Assembly (NCBI RefSeq): GCF_005222675.1
Contig: NZ_STGE01000004.1
Span: 62,001-126,000, forward strand
From: Mycolicibacterium sp. CR10
GTDB taxonomy: Bacteria > Actinomycetota > Actinomycetes > Mycobacteriales > Mycobacteriaceae
DNA: 64,000 nt
Direction: 5' to 3'
Under the pieces are notes generated by a model. That model saw only the letters and a list, made by a program, of their open reading frames with translations. It did not search any database and had not been told where the DNA came from. Of this stretch, positions 35,644 through 43,387 are shown one piece after another. How positions within the stretch are numbered: position 1 is the first letter of the stretch; each line of letters opens with the position of its first letter. The position numbers and the translations under genes were made by a program.

Positions 35644-37164
35644 TCAGGTGATGGGTAGGTCGTGCAGGGTGTGCAGCAGGTCGCGAGTCTGGGTGTAGAC
35701 CCGCTCGTACACCGCGCGGAGTTGCCGGTAGGTGGCGGCTGCGTCGGACCGTGGCGTCACGACGGCGTCGGTCCTGCTCACCGCCGCCGCCGCGGCGGGG
35801 AGGGTATCGAAGGCGCCGATTGCGGTCAGCGCGACTGCGGCCGCGCCCAACGCGCTGACTTCGCCGGACGCGCACACTTCCAGCGGCCGGTCGAAGACGT
35901 CGGCGAGAATCTGCGTCCAGAGCGGGCTGCGGGCGCCGCCGCCCATCGCCCGGATCACCTCGACGCGTTCGCCGCGAGCCGCCTCGAGACCGTCGAGCTG
36001 GAGCCGCAACTCCAGGGCGATGCCCTCGAGTAGCGATCGGTAGAAATGGGCGCGGGTGTGGCAGCCCTGCCAGCCCAACGTCACGCCCGAGGCCTGACCG
36101 TCCCAGTGCGGCGTCTGCGCGGCGTTCCAGTACGGCAGGGTGAGCAGCCGCTCGCTGCCCACGGGAACTGCTGCCGCGGCGCGCTCCAGCTCCGGGTCGG
36201 GTGCCCCCGCGAGCTCGGGGTCACCGAACTGCTGACGAAACCACGTCGACAGGTAGGTGCCGGACGAACTGAACGTCTCGACCGTCGACTGGCCGGGTAT
36301 CGCCGAGATCATCGACCGGTACGCGCGTGCAGGCAGGTAGGACGTGGTCTCGCTGCCGATCACGACGGCGGTACCGAGCACCAGGTAGGCGGCTCCCGGG
36401 TCGGTCACGCCCAGCCCGATGCCTGCGGCCTGGCCGTCGCCCGTGCCGGCGACCACGACCACGTCGCGGCCGACACCCCAGGCGTCGGCGATATCGGGGC
36501 GCACCGGTCCGAGCGAGACGCCGGTGGCAACGAGATCGGGGAGTTGCTCGCGGCGCAATCCGGCGAGCCCAAGCAGTTCATCGCTGTAGTCGCCCGTCGC
36601 CTGGTCAATGACGGCCAGGGGATCGACCGACGCGGTGCTCGACACCCAGCGCCCTGTCATGGCATGGACGAGGTAGGAGTGCACGTCGGCGACCCGGTGG
36701 CAACGGGCCATGGTGTCGGGCTCGCGGTCGCGAAGCCACAACAGCTTGTACAGCCCCGGCGTGATGTCCGCGGGTTTGCCCGACAGCAGTTCGACGCGGT
36801 GGGTGCCGTACGAGCGGGCCTCGGCCGCGGCGCGGCCGTCCATCCACAGGATGGCCGGGCGGATCGGGATCCCGTCCTCGTCGAGGCAGACGAAGCTCTC
36901 GCGCTGGTGGGTTATGCAGACAGCTGCCACGGCGCGGGGATCGGGAAGCTCCTCGAGCGCCTGCGTGATGGCCTCGTTGGTGGCCGTCCACCAGTGCGTC
37001 CCGTCCTGCTCGAACCAGTGCGGTGCGGGGCTGCGGGTCTCCAACGCCCGGGCGGCGGTGCCCACCACCTGGCCTTGCGCGTCGACGATGATTGCCTTGG
37101 CGGCGGTCGTCGAGCAGTCGACCGCGATCACCAGTGGCGCCGTCAGCGTCTTGGGCGGTGTCAC
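35644..37164 (-). CDS. FGGY-family carbohydrate kinase
   Basis: A 506-residue sugar kinase of the xylulokinase/ribulokinase class. It has the N-terminal phosphate-binding strand AVDCSTTAAK, a WMDGRA region near residue 107, the second-domain GTGDGQAAGIGLG and AMGGGARSPLW (adenosine site). It would phosphorylate the ketose made by the dehydrogenases, ahead of the aldolase. The GTG start at 37164 overlaps the DeoR stop (GTGA). Kinase substrate cannot be told from sequence alone. Confidence 0.9.
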   Translation of the reverse strand: MTPPKTLTAPLVIAVDCSTTAAKAIIVDAQGQVVGTAARALETRSPAPHWFEQDGTHWWTATNEAITQALEELPDPRAVAAVCITHQRESFVCLDEDGIPIRPAILWMDGRAAAEARSYGTHRVELLSGKPADITPGLYKLLWLRDREPDTMARCHRVADVHSYLVHAMTGRWVSSTASVDPLAVIDQATGDYSDELLGLAGLRREQLPDLVATGVSLGPVRPDIADAWGVGRDVVVVAGTGDGQAAGIGLGVTDPGAAYLVLGTAVVIGSETTSYLPARAYRSMISAIPGQSTVETFSSSGTYLSTWFRQQFGDPELAGAPDPELERAAAAVPVGSERLLTLPYWNAAQTPHWDGQASGVTLGWQGCHTRAHFYRSLLEGIALELRLQLDGLEAARGERVEVIRAMGGGARSPLWTQILADVFDRPLEVCASGEVSALGAAAVALTAIGAFDTLPAAAAAVSRTDAVVTPRSDAAATYRQLRAVYERVYTQTRDLLHTLHDLPIT

Positions 37165-37997
37165 GGCCGCGTTCCTTCGTCGAGTTCTGTTGTCTCCGCA
37201 TCGAGTTCGGCTATGACGACGTTGGCACCGCCGTCCTCGAGGCGCTGGCGTTCCTCGGGATCGATGCCGGCGTCGACGACGACGGCATCGAAGACCACCA
37301 GATCGCAGATCCGGTGGATGGCACGGCGCGCCACCTTGGTGTGGTCGATCAGCAGCACACACAACTCCGCGCTCTCCATAAAGGCCCGCTTGAGTTCGGC
37401 TGCGGGACTGGAGGGGTGGAAGCACATGCCGCGCGACACGGCAGGGACCGACATGAACAGCACGTCGTAGTGCATGTCGCGCAGCGCCCGTGTGGACTGC
37501 GGTCCGAGGAACGACGAGAACTCGGGCACGAAGTCACCGCCGATGGCGTTGAGTCGCACCCGCGGTTCCGTCGATAATTCGTTGATCGCGGGCAGGAAAT
37601 TGGTGACCACGGTCAGCGGCACGTGCTGCAGCAGCGTGGGCAGCACATGCAGCGCGGTGGTGCTGTCGTCGAGGGCGACGGCCTGCATGTCGATCCGGCC
37701 GGCGGCCCATGCGAACCCGGTCCTCGCCACCGCCTGCTTCTCGGCCAGATTGAGCGCCTTGCGCAATTCGATGTTGCGCTCGAACGCCTCACTGGGTGGC
37801 GCCTCGGCCCCCGAGCGGACCTTGCGCAGCATGCCCTTCTCGTGGAGGTGGTCGAGATCGCGGTGGATCGTCATGGTGCTCACGCCGAATTGGTCGGCGA
37901 GTTCGTCGATGCGGGCCATGCCTTTGGTTTTCACGAACTCGGCGATCTCGGAGCGACGGTGGGCGTGGCCGCTGGCCCGCGTCGACGGTATGGACAC
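37161..37997 (-). CDS. DeoR-family sugar catabolism regulator
   Basis: A 278-residue repressor-type regulator with N-terminal winged helix (about residues 15-70, IDELADQFGVSTMTIHRDLDHLH) and a DeoR C-terminal sensor (LDDSTTALHVL, FMSVPAVSRGMCF) expected to bind a sugar phosphate. It heads the kinase-dehydrogenase-aldolase operon. The GTG start is fixed by a consensus AAGGAGGT ribosome site. Three direct ATCAC repeats sit in its promoter. Confidence 0.92.
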   Translation of the reverse strand: MSIPSTRASGHAHRRSEIAEFVKTKGMARIDELADQFGVSTMTIHRDLDHLHEKGMLRKVRSGAEAPPSEAFERNIELRKALNLAEKQAVARTGFAWAAGRIDMQAVALDDSTTALHVLPTLLQHVPLTVVTNFLPAINELSTEPRVRLNAIGGDFVPEFSSFLGPQSTRALRDMHYDVLFMSVPAVSRGMCFHPSSPAAELKRAFMESAELCVLLIDHTKVARRAIHRICDLVVFDAVVVDAGIDPEERQRLEDGGANVVIAELDAETTELDEGTRP

Positions 37998-38029
37998 AGC
38001 CGACCTCCTTCCGATGTAGGGGCTAATCT

Positions 38030-38053
38030 ATCACCAAACATCACATAAATCAC
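38030..38053 (-). promoter_or_regulatory. Phased direct repeats upstream of DeoR gene
   Basis: ATCAC occurs at 38030, 38040 and 38049 (GTGAT on the coding strand), spaced 10 and 9 bases, in an AT-rich block unlike its surroundings. Direct repeats at helical spacing are typical DeoR-family operators. A -10-like TAGATT (38024-38029) lies next to them on the minus strand. Confidence 0.5.
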
Positions 38054-38123
38054 ACAAAAGGTGTTATCTACGCTGCTTACGGCGCACCGTGGCTGCTTCG
38101 TCGCCGCGTGATCGTCGTCCGAC

Positions 38124-38129
38124 TACATT
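38124..38129 (+). promoter_or_regulatory. Candidate -10 box for leaderless Rrf2 gene
   Basis: TACATT fits TANNNT and is 6 bases from the ATG at 38136; no ribosome site is visible. Confidence 0.45.
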
Positions 38130-38135
38130 CGGCCT

Positions 38136-38612
38136 ATGCGGATGTCGGCCAAGGCGGAATATGCCGTCCGGGCGATGGTCCAGCTGGCCACCGTCGACGA
38201 CGGCACCCTCGTCAAGACCGACGATCTGGCCAAGGCCCAGGGCATCCCGCCGCAGTTCCTCGTCGACATCCTCTCCGACCTGCGTACCGACCGACTGGTG
38301 CGCAGCCACCGCGGCCGCGAGGGCGGCTACGCGCTCGCCCGGCCCGCCGCCGACATCAGCATCGCCGACGTGCTGCGCTGCATCGACGGGCCGCTGGCGA
38401 GCGTGCGCGACATCGGGCTGGGGGACCTGCCGTACTCGGGTCCGACCGCGTCGTTGACGGATGTGTGGCGCGCCCTGCGCGCCAGCATGCGTTCGGTGCT
38501 TGAGGGGACATCCCTCGCCGACGTCGCCTCGGGCGCACTGCCCATGCACGTCCGCGTCATGGCCGACGACTACCGCGGCCAGGAAGAGGCGCGCGGACAC
38601 TCGATCGGTTAG
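38136..38612 (+). CDS. Rrf2-family transcription regulator
   Basis: A 158-residue winged-helix regulator ([16 protein letters not shown], then [13 protein letters not shown]). It has one cysteine (Cys82) and lacks the three-Cys cluster of IscR/NsrR, so an Fe-S sensor role of the standard kind is unlikely. It corresponds by position to Rv1287, which in M. tuberculosis directly follows cysNC (Rv1286); here cysQ, an isochorismatase and the polyol island lie between. A second ATG at 38142 is possible but the TACATT box favours 38136. Confidence 0.88.
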   Translation: MRMSAKAEYAVRAMVQLATVDDGTLVKTDDLAKAQGIPPQFLVDILSDLRTDRLVRSHRGREGGYALARPAADISIADVLRCIDGPLASVRDIGLGDLPYSGPTASLTDVWRALRASMRSVLEGTSLADVASGALPMHVRVMADDYRGQEEARGHSIG

Positions 38613-38669
38613 CGGCTGCGATTGCCGTTCCGTTGCCGGACGCGGGTGTCATCGTGATACGAAGAGCGC

Positions 38670-39713
38670 GTGGCGTTCGATTTTCGTGGTCTCGACGTAC
38701 CGGTGCTCGTCGCTCCAATGGCGGGCGGGCCGTCCACGCCCGAACTGGCTGCGGCAGCAAGTAACGCCGGGGGACTGGGCTTCGTGCCCGCCGGCTACCT
38801 GACCGCAGAGGTGTTCGCCCAGCGGCTGACCACCGCGCAGCGGCTGACCACCGGGCCGATCGCCGCCAATCTGTTCGTCCCACAACCCAGTGCGGCCGAC
38901 CCCGCGGCCATCGCGGCGTACGCCGACGCACTGGCATCCGAGGCCCGACGATATGACGTCGGTCTCGGCGAACCGCGCTTCGACGACGATGCATGGGACG
39001 CCAAAATCGAAGTGCTCCTGGATCTTCGGCCCGCAGTGGCATCGTTCACGTTCGGCCTGCCGAGCGCCGACGAGGTGCGGCGGCTCGCCGGTGCGGGCAT
39101 CGCGACCGTGGGAACGGTCACCACGCGGGACGAGGCACGCCTCGCGGCCGGCATCGGTGTGGATGTCGTTGCCGCTCAGGGTCCCTCGGCGGGCGGTCAT
39201 CGCGGCACCTTCGACCCGACGGCGCAGCCGTCGCAGCAGGCGCTCGACGACCTGCTGGCCGCGCTGACCACCGATCTCGACATCCCAGTCATCGCGGCGG
39301 GCGGGCTGATGAACGCCGCCGACGTTCGGCGCGTGATGGCCGCGGGCGCCGTCGCCGCGCAACTGGGAACCGCGTTCCTGCTGGCCGACGAAGCCGGAAG
39401 CAGTGCCGTGCACCGCGACGCCCTGCGGGATCCTCAGTTCACCGAAACCGTTGTCACCCGGTCATTCTCGGGCCGGTACGCCCGCGGGTTGCGCAACCGC
39501 TTCGTCGACGAGCACGAGGCGCAGGCGCCGTTCGGGTACCCCGAGGTGCACTACCTGACCAGCCCGGTGCGTGCGGCGTCCGTACGTGCCGGCGATCCGC
39601 AGGCGGTCAATGTGTGGGCGGGCACCGGTTACCGGCAGGCGGAGGCGGCGCCGGTGGCGGCGATCATCGAGAAGCTGATGGGCGCAGATCGCCGGGGGAG
39701 CGGAGTGGACTGA
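38670..39713 (+). CDS. Nitronate monooxygenase (2-nitropropane dioxygenase family)
   Basis: A 347-residue FMN TIM-barrel enzyme oxidising alkyl nitronates. Typical features are VPVLVAPMAGGPSTP at the N-terminus, GPSAGGHRG with the catalytic-region His near residue 177, and IAAGGLMNAADVRR plus GAVAAQLGTAFL for phosphate binding. GTG start. Its stop overlaps the following amine oxidase start (TGATG), so the two are co-translated. Confidence 0.9.
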   Translation: MAFDFRGLDVPVLVAPMAGGPSTPELAAAASNAGGLGFVPAGYLTAEVFAQRLTTAQRLTTGPIAANLFVPQPSAADPAAIAAYADALASEARRYDVGLGEPRFDDDAWDAKIEVLLDLRPAVASFTFGLPSADEVRRLAGAGIATVGTVTTRDEARLAAGIGVDVVAAQGPSAGGHRGTFDPTAQPSQQALDDLLAALTTDLDIPVIAAGGLMNAADVRRVMAAGAVAAQLGTAFLLADEAGSSAVHRDALRDPQFTETVVTRSFSGRYARGLRNRFVDEHEAQAPFGYPEVHYLTSPVRAASVRAGDPQAVNVWAGTGYRQAEAAPVAAIIEKLMGADRRGSGVD

Positions 39714-41065
39714 TGTCGATGCTGACGCGGCGAGCGTTCACGCTGGCGCTGGGTGCGGCGGCGGTGGCGCCGCTGGTGGCCGGTTGCGGCGAGGACGACG
39801 AGCCGGGCAGCGACGGGGAAGGGCGACGGCCCGGGCACGTCATCGTCATCGGCGCCGGTATGGCCGGGCTGGCCGCTGCCCGTCGATTGGCCGACGCCGG
39901 CGTTCAGGTCACCGTGGTGGAAGCCCGCAACCGCATCGGAGGCCGCACCTGGACGGACACCTCGCTCGGCGTCCCGGTCGACCTCGGTGCGGCATGGTTT
40001 CACGGCACCGAGGGCAACCCGCTGGTCGGTCTGGCCGATGAGGTCGGCGCCAGGACCGTCGAGACCGACTTCGAGAACGTCGTCGTGCTCGCCGACGGCG
40101 CTCCGGTGTCTCCCGCCGTTGTCGAAGCGGTACTGGGCGGCTGGCCGAAGACCATGGACGAGATCTACGACGCGGCCGCCGATGCCGGACCCGGCGAGAC
40201 GGTCGCAGACGCCCTGGCGCCGCGCGTGGATCTCGACGATCCGCTCATGCAGTGGTGCGTGGCGTCCACGATCAACGCCGAGTACGCCGCCGACCCCGAC
40301 GAACTCTCGCTGAGATGGTTTGGCAGCGAAGGCCAACTCGGCGGTCCCGACGTGATCCTGCCCGGGGGCTACGTCCAGCTGGTCGACCATCTTGCGCGCG
40401 GACTGAAGGTCACGCTCAATGCCGACGTCACCCGCATCTCGTATGGCGACACGGGGGTACGCGTGGACACCGCACAAGGTGTCATCGAGGGTGACCGGGT
40501 CATCGTGACCGTTCCGTTGGGGGTGCTCAAGGCGGACGTCATCGCCTTCGACCCGCCGTTGCCCAGCGCCAAGCGCCAAGCGATCGAGCGGCTGGGGTTC
40601 GGGCTACTCGACAAGGTCGTGCTCACCTTCGACAAGTCCTTCTGGCCGAACGACCGCGACATGATCGGCATCTCCGGCCGCGACCAGCCCGTCTCGGATC
40701 TCGTCAACGGCCTGCGGTTCGGCGACACTCCGCTGTTGGTGGGTCTGCGGGGCGGGACGAATGCGCGGGTGCGGGAGGCGCAATCCGATGAGGAGACGGT
40801 CGCGCAGGTGCTCGCGACGCTGCGTGCCCCACAGCCCGTCGGCATGCTGGTCACCCGGTGGGCGGCCGACCCGTTCGCCAGGGGGTCGTACAGCTTCCTC
40901 GCCGTCGGGTCGAGCCCGGACGACCAGCGGGCGCTCGCCGAGCCGGTGGGGGAACGGCTCGGGTTCGCGGGCGAGGCGACGCATGGGGAGTTCTCCGCGA
41001 CGGTGCACGGCGCCTACCTGAGCGGGCTGCGGGAGGCGGAGCGGATTCTGGAGCTGGCGGAGTAA
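39713..41065 (+). CDS. Exported flavin amine oxidase lipoprotein
   Basis: A 450-residue FAD amine oxidase. The N-terminus has a twin-arginine signal (TRRAFT) and lipobox LVAGC (Cys25), so it is probably folded in the cytosol and exported by Tat as a lipoprotein. The FAD motif GAGMAGLAAARR, RIGGRTWT and the C-terminal GFAGEATHGEFSATVHGAYLSG-type ending are family hallmarks. Substrate is likely an amine; coupling to nitronate monooxygenase suggests linked nitrogen-compound oxidation, which is inference. Confidence 0.87.
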   Translation: MSMLTRRAFTLALGAAAVAPLVAGCGEDDEPGSDGEGRRPGHVIVIGAGMAGLAAARRLADAGVQVTVVEARNRIGGRTWTDTSLGVPVDLGAAWFHGTEGNPLVGLADEVGARTVETDFENVVVLADGAPVSPAVVEAVLGGWPKTMDEIYDAAADAGPGETVADALAPRVDLDDPLMQWCVASTINAEYAADPDELSLRWFGSEGQLGGPDVILPGGYVQLVDHLARGLKVTLNADVTRISYGDTGVRVDTAQGVIEGDRVIVTVPLGVLKADVIAFDPPLPSAKRQAIERLGFGLLDKVVLTFDKSFWPNDRDMIGISGRDQPVSDLVNGLRFGDTPLLVGLRGGTNARVREAQSDEETVAQVLATLRAPQPVGMLVTRWAADPFARGSYSFLAVGSSPDDQRALAEPVGERLGFAGEATHGEFSATVHGAYLSGLREAERILELAE

Positions 41066-41075
41066 CCATGCCAGG

Positions 41076-41831
41076 ATGTCGTCCATGACGGTGGTTCTGG
41101 TGCACGGCAATCCGGAGACCGAAGCGCTCTGGGGTCCGCTGGTCGACGCGCTCGGGCGTGACGATGTGGTGCGGCTGTCCCCGCCGGGATTCGGTGCTCC
41201 GCTGCCCGACGCCTTCCCGGCGACGTACCTGGCCTATCGGGACTGGCTCGAGGCGCAGCTGCAGGGCTTCGAGCAGCCGGTCGACCTCGTCGGGCACGAC
41301 TGGGGCGGCGCCCATGTGGTCAATGTCGTGATGCACCGCCCCGAGCTGGTGCGCAGCTGGGCCAGCGACTTCGTCGGACCGTTCGATCCTGACTACATCT
41401 GGCATGACCTCGCCCAGGTGTGGCAGACGCCGGGCGACGGCGAGGAGCTCGTCGATAACTTGCTGGGCGGCACCGATGCGGAACGCGCCGAGCGGTCGGT
41501 GTCCTTCGGCATCACTCCGGAGGTCGCGGAGTTGATGGCGCCCCATCAGAACGCCGACATGGGCCGGGCGATCCTGCTGCTGTACCGCTCGGCGAGTCAA
41601 CCCGCGATGGCCGAAGCCGGCCGCGCACTGGAGAACGCCGCGGCCCGCCCCGGACTGTTGCTGTTGGCCACCGATGATCCGTTCGGTGGCTCCGACGAAC
41701 TCCGCCGGCGGGTGGCCGCGCGGGCCGGGGCCCGCACGGAAGTGCTCGACGGGTTGGGCCACTGGTGGATGGTGCAGGATCCCGCTGCCGGTGCGGCAGC
41801 GCTGAACCGCTTCTGGGACACCCTCGGCTAG
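41076..41831 (+). CDS. Alpha/beta hydrolase with Asp nucleophile
   Basis: A 251-residue hydrolase. The oxyanion motif HGNPE lies at 10-14 and the elbow GHDWGG has Asp75 as nucleophile in place of Ser, as in epoxide hydrolases and haloalkane dehalogenases; the base His is in GLGHWWM near residue 228. It could open epoxides or remove halides. ATG at 41076; ATG at 41085 would also work. It ends 4 bases into the convergent DUF4097 gene. Confidence 0.85.
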   Translation: MSSMTVVLVHGNPETEALWGPLVDALGRDDVVRLSPPGFGAPLPDAFPATYLAYRDWLEAQLQGFEQPVDLVGHDWGGAHVVNVVMHRPELVRSWASDFVGPFDPDYIWHDLAQVWQTPGDGEELVDNLLGGTDAERAERSVSFGITPEVAELMAPHQNADMGRAILLLYRSASQPAMAEAGRALENAAARPGLLLLATDDPFGGSDELRRRVAARAGARTEVLDGLGHWWMVQDPAAGAAALNRFWDTLG

Positions 41832-42721
41832 TTGAGCTCCTCGACGACCACGTCGCCGCTCTCCGAGCGTGCGGTGACGACCGCCGCAGCGTCCTCGCGT
41901 TCCCTGGTCAGCGGCACCCGCACCACCGTGGAGCCCCACTCCTGACCGGTGGTGGCGTCGACCACGTAGGGACCGGGCCGCGGGAGCGCCAGGACGATGT
42001 CGCCATTTCCGGACTGAACATCCAATGTCTTTGGCGCTCCGGCGAAGTCGGCGTTGATATCGCCGTCCTGGGTGACCGCGCGGAACGATTCGGACACCAA
42101 GATCGGTTCGCGGGTGTTGACGTCACCGTGGCTGGTGGTGATCTCGATATGGCGAGCCGAACCGCTGAGCACGACGGCACCCTCGTCGGTCCGGGCGATC
42201 AACTGATCGAGGTCGGCCTCGGCGAACACCACGCCCACCTCCTGCTGCGTTGTCACGGTCAGCCGGCGCGCCAGCTCAGGCGGCAGCACCAGGGTGATCT
42301 CCGATGCCCGCCCCATGTCGAGGAACGGTGACTCCTCGGCGTCGATTGTCACCTGCGCGGTGGTGCCATCGGTGTTGACCGACAACGGATCCGAGCCGGC
42401 GCGGGTGGAGTTCACCATCCGCATGTCCACCCGCGGCTCCTGGGCATCGCGATCGCTGGTGATGCGCACTGCCACCGGAACCGAGCCGGTGTCGATCGCC
42501 ACCGAGCGCACTGTCGTCGGCAGCGCCGTGGAATCGGTGACGACCCGGAAGGAGCTGACGCCCCAGGCGAGCGTGGCCAGTGACCCGACGGTGCCGATGA
42601 CCAGCACCGCGGCGGCGATGATCAGCACGGCGCGCACAGCGGTGCGCCCGCCGGGTGACAGCAGCGGCGGCGGCGACGCCGGGGAGGGGGGCGGAGCTGT
42701 ATCTGTGGCGAAGGTTGTCAC
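41828..42721 (-). CDS. Membrane-anchored DUF4097 protein
   Basis: A 297-residue protein with a Pro-rich cytoplasmic start, one helix (about residues 28-55), then a beta-repeat extracytoplasmic domain of the DUF4097/adhesin-like type (SHGDVNT, SGNGDIVLALP, SESGDVVVEEL repeats). It is the third gene after a sensor kinase and response regulator, 21 bases downstream, so it is probably their partner or target in envelope-stress sensing, as for similar loci in other Gram-positives. Confidence 0.8.
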   Translation of the reverse strand: MTTFATDTAPPPSPASPPPLLSPGGRTAVRAVLIIAAAVLVIGTVGSLATLAWGVSSFRVVTDSTALPTTVRSVAIDTGSVPVAVRITSDRDAQEPRVDMRMVNSTRAGSDPLSVNTDGTTAQVTIDAEESPFLDMGRASEITLVLPPELARRLTVTTQQEVGVVFAEADLDQLIARTDEGAVVLSGSARHIEITTSHGDVNTREPILVSESFRAVTQDGDINADFAGAPKTLDVQSGNGDIVLALPRPGPYVVDATTGQEWGSTVVRVPLTREREDAAAVVTARSESGDVVVEELN

Positions 42722-42742
42722 TGTCAGAGTCCTTTCAGTGCT

Positions 42743-43387
42743 TCAGGATTCGAGGTATCGGAGCACCGCGAGGACGCGGCGGTTCTCGCTCTCGTCGGGA
42801 GCGAGGTTCAACTTGGTGAAGATCGAGGCGATGTGCTTCTCGGCGGAGCCGACCGACATGTTCAGACCCGCCGCGATGGCGGAGTTGGTCTTGCCCTCGG
42901 CCATCAACTGCAGCACCTCGTGCTCACGGGGGGTCAGCGCGTCGAGGATGTTGCGCCGATGGGACCGCACGAGTATCTGCGACACCACCTCAGGGTCCAG
43001 CACCGTGCCACCGGCCCCGACGACCTGTACGGCGTCGAGGAACGCGGGGACGTCGGCGACCCGGTCCTTGAGCAGATACCCGAACCCTCGTGTGTCCGAG
43101 GCGATCAGGTCGGCGGCGTAGCGCTCCTCGACGTAGTGGGACAGCACCAGCACCGGCGATTCCGGGTTCTGGCTGCGCAGCAGGGCCGCGGCTCGGATGC
43201 CCTCGTCGGTGAACGTCGGCGGCATCCGCACATCGAGGATCGCCAGGTCGGGGCGTTCGTCGTTGACCAGGCGCAGCAGGTTCGTGGCGTCCGGGACCCC
43301 CGCGACCACCTGGTGGCCGGCGTCGGTCAGGATCCGCTCGATGCCTGCCCGCAGCAGGGCCGAGTCCTCGGCGATCACTATCCGCAT
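42743..43387 (-). CDS. NarL/LuxR-family response regulator
   Basis: A 214-residue regulator with receiver domain (acidic EDS at 7-9, phospho-acceptor Asp52 in LAILDVRMPP) and C-terminal LuxR helix-turn-helix (LTPREHEVLQLMAEGKTNSAIA). Start overlaps the kinase stop by 10 bases. It presumably activates this operon in response to the upstream kinase. Confidence 0.93.
   Translation of the reverse strand: MRIVIAEDSALLRAGIERILTDAGHQVVAGVPDATNLLRLVNDERPDLAILDVRMPPTFTDEGIRAAALLRSQNPESPVLVLSHYVEERYAADLIASDTRGFGYLLKDRVADVPAFLDAVQVVGAGGTVLDPEVVSQILVRSHRRNILDALTPREHEVLQLMAEGKTNSAIAAGLNMSVGSAEKHIASIFTKLNLAPDESENRRVLAVLRYLES

Noticed and set aside
10482..38000. Mobile element borders around the two extra modules
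   Set aside because: No transposase, integrase, tRNA gene, or matching direct or inverted repeats were found at the edges by eye.
38136..38612. Rrf2 protein as an Fe-S sensor
   Set aside because: Only one cysteine is present; the three-cysteine cluster of IscR/NsrR is missing.
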